34,719 nt of DNA from an uncultured bacterium (GTDB lineage: Bacteria > Chloroflexota > Anaerolineae > J036 > Brachytrichaceae), in the NCBI GenBank assembly GCA_903873965.1, contig CAIQQO010000017.1:1-34719 (forward strand), written 5' to 3'. How positions within the stretch are numbered: position 1 is the first letter of the stretch; every line of letters begins with the position of its first letter. Below are positions 31,901 to 34,719 of the stretch, in pieces. Made by a program: the position numbers and the translations under genes. Under the pieces are notes generated by a model. That model did not search any database, was not told the DNA's origin, and was given only the letters and a program-made list of their open reading frames with translations.

Positions 31901-34719
31901 CTGGGCACCGATGTGAACGTGCCGTTGCCATTCTTGTCCTGCTCCTGCGCCGTAAACCATTCGCGCTGATAGGTCGACACTGTCGCACTCTTGTCGGCGA
32001 CGGGCTGGCCATGCCAGTCGACAGAAATCACATCGAACTTCAGCTCTTTGCCCGAGACGCCGATGTAATCCTGCGGTGCGATGCCGAGGTAGTAATCGCT
32101 CTTGTGGATGACGGCCTCGGTACGCGCTGAGACGCTCTGGTCGTTGGCGTCGGTGACGCTGAGTTCGAGCGAGTAGACGGCGCTGTTCTTGCGCTTGCTG
32201 ATATCGGCGGGCACCGTAATGTCGATATGACCGCTGCCATCCGTCTGTCCAATGCCGTTGGCGATTTGTTCGTTGTAACTGACTCCCCGATAGAATGAGT
32301 CGTAATCACCGAACACATAGTTCCCGGCGCCCTTGTATCGGTCGAAATAGAAATCGCGCGCAAACAGCGTCCACTGCACCTTGGCGTTGGATACGTTACC
32401 GCCGAAGAAGAACTTCGCGTCCACGGCAGCTTTGAATGTGTCGTTGGCCAGGTAATCGGTCTTTTCTGTGTTGACGATGACTTCAAACTCGGGCAGTCGA
32501 TAAGCCGCTACCTGGAACTGGACACCGTAGTTGCGGCACTGCGGTTGGCGTATGTTGCCGTTAGCAGGAGCGTTGATGGCATTGCCCTTGAAGCCGGCGG
32601 CGGTGTCAAAAGGCAGGCACGTCTGCACGTAGTAGTAACCGGTGGCGGCAGCATTGTCCAGTGCAAAGGCGCCGCTGAACGTGCCGTTGGCGCTCACAGG
32701 TAGCGTCGTGCTGAAAACAACCTGGCCCTGGTCGTTATTGATCGCAATGTCGGCCGACGTGATTTTTGGCGCCAGGGTGTAACGCGCGTCATCTTCAGAG
32801 CGCACGATGCCCTTGTAATAGACCATCTGGCCGGGTCGGTAGATTGGGCGCTCGGTATACATATACGCCATGTATCGCGTGCTGCCAAACTGCGTCTGCA
32901 AGTTGAAGTCGTATGGGTTGATGCCTTGATCCCAGCGGTTGTAACCCAGGCCAAAGTTGGCCTGCCCCGGCTGACCGATCACGGCATAGAAGGCGGTGTA
33001 CTCTTCGAATGGCCCGGCGAACTTCGCCAGCAACTGCCCGTCATCCGAAGTAACGCCCTGCTTGATTTCGTTAAAGGAGCGGTCGTAGAAAGACACGGGC
33101 AAGTTGCCTGCAGGCTGGCCGTCATTCAGGTTTGTGACCCACAAGAGCGCCTCGCGCTCGGCCTGTTTCAACGTCACATGCAGGTTCGAAACGACCAGGA
33201 TGTGGCGTGCCGGCTCGTAGTATTGCACGGTTGCCGCGGCTTCCGGCGCAGTGAGTGTGAGAATGTAGATACCTGGCGCCAGACTGCCTTCATCCTGGGC
33301 GAGTGCGACTGAGGCGAAGGCGACTTCGTTCAACCCCGCCGTCGTCAACTGCGACCAGGTGCGCACCACTTGACTGTCCTCGGGTTTGAACTGCCGTATC
33401 AGTTCGTAGGCATTATCGGTGCCGGTGAACTGGTAGAACTGCTCTGGTGTGAGTGAAGCCAATTGCAGGTCAAGTTTGCTGACGTTGCGATAGGTGGCAA
33501 ACAACCGGGAGGATTTGCCGGCGTCATACGTGCCCATCACGCCGTTGGTGTTGAGCACCGCATACGGAACGAGTGGCGCCGTGGTGAACTGCACCACCGT
33601 ATTCTTGCCGATCTTCACGCCGTATTGGTCGGCGATATCGCCGCCGATCGTCAGTTTGTACGCCGTCGAAGGCTGCAATTGCAGATTGAGATAGAAACTC
33701 TTGTCGTTCGCATCGTAATAGCTGTACACCTTGGTTAGCGTAATCCCTGGCTCAAAGGTCAGGTTGGGCACGATGGTTTCGGGAAGGACTGGCGCCGTAA
33801 AGCGAATAGTGACGCCATTGCCCGAATCGGCTTTGTTGTTTCCATTGGTGGGCGACGTACTCGCGACGGCTGGCATCAGAATTGAACGGAAGGCAAACTT
33901 GCGTTGGCTCTTGGTGCCGCTCGATCCCAGCAATGCTTTTGCGCCGGCGTCAATCACCACGGTATACATGGTGTTACGGTTGTAATCCTGGTCTGGTACA
34001 AAAGCCATCACCTCGCCCGAGACGGGTGTGGTCTGCGGTGGTGTGCCGACGGCCAGATTCTGGCTGGTGCCTGAACGCTGCACCAGCGTTGTGTCGACCA
34101 CATCGTCAGACCAGCGGAACGTACCGGGGACATCAGGCGTGATCTTGAATGCCGCTTCGGCCGAGGCATGATCCATCTTCTGGCTGAATGTGATGCTGAT
34201 CGGGCGGCGCAGGTTGACATCAATAGTCGTGTCTTCGGGCGAGAGTGCCTTAATCGTCGGCGCAGCTACGCTGAAGCTCCACGAGTACTCTTTCTGTAGC
34301 AATGCGCCAGTGGTGTCTTTCAGCCCTGCGGCAACTGATCCCTTATAGACGACGCCGGAGGCCAGCGGTTTGCTTGGGCGGAACAGGTAGATGCTGGTGT
34401 TCAGCCACTCGCCCTGACCTTCGATCGTAGGTGTGAACTTGACCGGCGTGGGTAAATCGGCCTGCTGGCCGATACTCGTCAATGGCACGACCGGGCGATT
34501 GAATAACACCGTGATGCGCGCATCAGCGGCCACATCCTTCGCCCCGCCAGAGGGGATGGTCTGGGCCACATCAAGGAAGCCGATGGTGCTGATGTTGAAA
34601 ATCTGCGGGCGCGCCAGAGCCAGCCCGCGCGCGCTCTTGGCGGTGTCTTTCAGGCTGATCGTGTACTGTGTTGCGCGCTCCCAGGTCGCCGCATTGCCGG
34701 GCGTACTGGGAAGCAAGGC
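28969..34719 (-). CDS. Alpha-2-macroglobulin family protein, N-terminus off the window edge
   Basis: About 1917 residues are visible; the frame continues past the right edge, so the true start is not in the window (the TTG at 34716 is not a real start). The visible N-terminal part has bacterial Ig-like Big_5-type domains (for example LSPEDTTIDVNLRRPISITFSQKMD-like segments). Macroglobulin domains follow, then a Gly6 stretch near 31120-31135 close to the expected bait region, the A2M domain (TALWTAVVNTDANGAAQVQVRLPDNLTTW), a toroid with GGWGWW, and a C-terminal receptor-like domain. Bacterial A2M proteins sit in the periplasm or on the surface and trap proteases. The thioester motif (CxEQ after YPY) is here YPYENAET (30385-30408): Cys and Gln are lost, so covalent trapping is not expected. 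Signal peptide or lipobox cannot be judged. Confidence 0.93.
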   Translation of the reverse strand, partial: ALLPSTPGNAATWERATQYTISLKDTAKSARGLALARPQIFNISTIGFLDVAQTIPSGGAKDVAADARITVLFNRPVVPLTSIGQQADLPTPVKFTPTIEGQGEWLNTSIYLFRPSKPLASGVVYKGSVAAGLKDTTGALLQKEYSWSFSVAAPTIKALSPEDTTIDVNLRRPISITFSQKMDHASAEAAFKITPDVPGTFRWSDDVVDTTLVQRSGTSQNLAVGTPPQTTPVSGEVMAFVPDQDYNRNTMYTVVIDAGAKALLGSSGTKSQRKFAFRSILMPAVASTSPTNGNNKADSGNGVTIRFTAPVLPETIVPNLTFEPGITLTKVYSYYDANDKSFYLNLQLQPSTAYKLTIGGDIADQYGVKIGKNTVVQFTTAPLVPYAVLNTNGVMGTYDAGKSSRLFATYRNVSKLDLQLASLTPEQFYQFTGTDNAYELIRQFKPEDSQVVRTWSQLTTAGLNEVAFASVALAQDEGSLAPGIYILTLTAPEAAATVQYYEPARHILVVSNLHVTLKQAEREALLWVTNLNDGQPAGNLPVSFYDRSFNEIKQGVTSDDGQLLAKFAGPFEEYTAFYAVIGQPGQANFGLGYNRWDQGINPYDFNLQTQFGSTRYMAYMYTERPIYRPGQMVYYKGIVRSEDDARYTLAPKITSADIAINNDQGQVVFSTTLPVSANGTFSGAFALDNAAATGYYYVQTCLPFDTAAGFKGNAINAPANGNIRQPQCRNYGVQFQVAAYRLPEFEVIVNTEKTDYLANDTFKAAVDAKFFFGGNVSNAKVQWTLFARDFYFDRYKGAGNYVFGDYDSFYRGVSYNEQIANGIGQTDGSGHIDITVPADISKRKNSAVYSLELSVTDANDQSVSARTEAVIHKSDYYLGIAPQDYIGVSGKELKFDVISVDWHGQPVADKSATVSTYQREWFTAQEQDKNGNGTFTSVPSDTLVSTSDIKTGADGKITTSFIPKGGGEFHAVVKGAGEAGPMAGNSVYVSSGGDYVGWRVNNNDRIDLKTDRQQYKVGDVVKVLVPSPYDGSVTALLSIERGRFLSHRVVQLQTNSDIIEIPVEAGYAPNAFVSVVLVKGVDGNNPVPSYKVGMVGFQVNPDQFALHVAVTSDKPSYTPRDTVTYDIKVTDSTGKPVKAELSLALVDKAVLSLADPNSPSILDAFYGVRGLGVHTADSLNINVDRITAKIIAENAKGGGGGGLAGALDSSFVRQDFKDTALWTAVVNTDANGAAQVQVRLPDNLTTWSLDARAITSDSKAGQAKNEILSTKPLLIRPVSPRFFVVGDSVTLGAVVNNNTSADIQAAVTLEARGVTLSDSAPQQVTIPAKGSTRVNWIVTVDDAPSAVLTFAVKDSGAQGLTDSSKPGLATAPDQGIPILHYASPETVATAGDVSEPGKKLEIVALPERLDTGQGQLDVQVDPALAAVIKTSDNLLQAYPYENAETTASRLAVSVAVQNAGTPDNVTRAIQRLLSSQHSDGGWGWWISDDSNTIMTAYVLLALAHAQTGGFSVDANALSHAREFLVNRLIAVDKRPSLANQQAFVMFALTESGADDSGRLGQLYENRDTLNYASKAMLAMSLDTVNQGDTRVKALLSDLTSAAVSGPTGMMWQEKTQDPFLFGTNTRSTAVVLSALARLDPTSALSSNVVRWLLVAREGESWQSNQEIAWAVMALKDWSDAVGEKAADYTWRTTLNGDAVMSGQASAEALGSSVKYSAPVAQLLRGQTNELIFERGAGTGRMYYTARLKVYLPADEAKALDRGIVIARRYELADCKPEPGKPCDAVTSAKIGQNVRVRLTVVAPNDLHFVQLNDPLPGGAEAVDTSLKTSQHVDTETGVQEIGGAGGWGWWWFSHIELRDDHAAIFASYLPAGTYEYTYVIRPSIAGTFKVMPANVSETYFPETFGSSDGAKFNIEK

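Overview
The window looks like a piece of a Chloroflexota chromosome (Anaerolineae-like, probably from a metagenome). This is an inference from gene content, not from a marker gene. It rests on a single-chain alpha-beta glycyl-tRNA synthetase, a PPDK with a Lys/Ala-rich N-terminal tail, a secreted beta-helix repeat protein, a very large alpha-2-macroglobulin with bacterial Ig-like domains, and a moderately high GC content. No rRNA, tRNA, CRISPR array, insertion sequence or phage gene was seen. No gap between genes exceeds about 275 bases.

Region 1 (about 1-11428, minus strand) is a carbohydrate locus. A TetR regulator leads a tightly packed run: an acyl-esterase-like alpha/beta hydrolase, a GH106-like glycosidase, a GH3 beta-glycosidase, a second alpha/beta hydrolase and a GH78 alpha-L-rhamnosidase. 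Two junctions are 4-base ATGA overlaps, and others are only 6-7 bases. None of the enzymes has an evident signal peptide and the window holds no transporter for the locus, so the likely substrates are small rhamnose- and acyl-decorated glycosides handled inside the cell. Past a large hairpin lies a secreted beta-helix protein that runs off the left edge.

Region 2 (11593-13850, plus strand) is an ArsR regulator followed by a SulP-type anion transporter with a STAS domain. It diverges from the TetR operon through a roughly 210-base control region and ends at a bidirectional terminator. Region 3 (13876-21393) holds housekeeping genes: pyruvate phosphate dikinase, a fused glycyl-tRNA synthetase (both minus strand) and a divergent MFS transporter.

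Region 4 (21458-28171, minus strand) is a likely operon. In transcription order it has an AAA+/release-factor fusion protein, PcrA helicase, a zinc-less MDR oxidoreductase and an ATC-hydrolase-family protein. The fusion protein is the most remarkable object here. It has two ClpA/ClpB/ClpC-type AAA+ modules, the second with a ClpP-docking-like IGF loop, followed in the same reading frame by a nearly complete class-I release factor of RF2 type. The release-factor part has lost the stop-codon-reading SPF motif and the GGQ at its normal place, but a literal GGQ sits 17 residues further on. This suggests a ribosome-associated quality-control factor rather than a termination factor.

Region 5 (28254-34719, minus strand) holds a small lipoprotein with a clear terminator and the C-terminal 1.9 thousand residues of an alpha-2-macroglobulin-like protein whose thioester motif is degenerate. 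Start codons were revised from the longest open frame for seven genes (GH106-like, esterase-like, TetR, ArsR, PPDK, AAA+/RF fusion and lipoprotein), using Shine-Dalgarno sites and neighbour overlaps.
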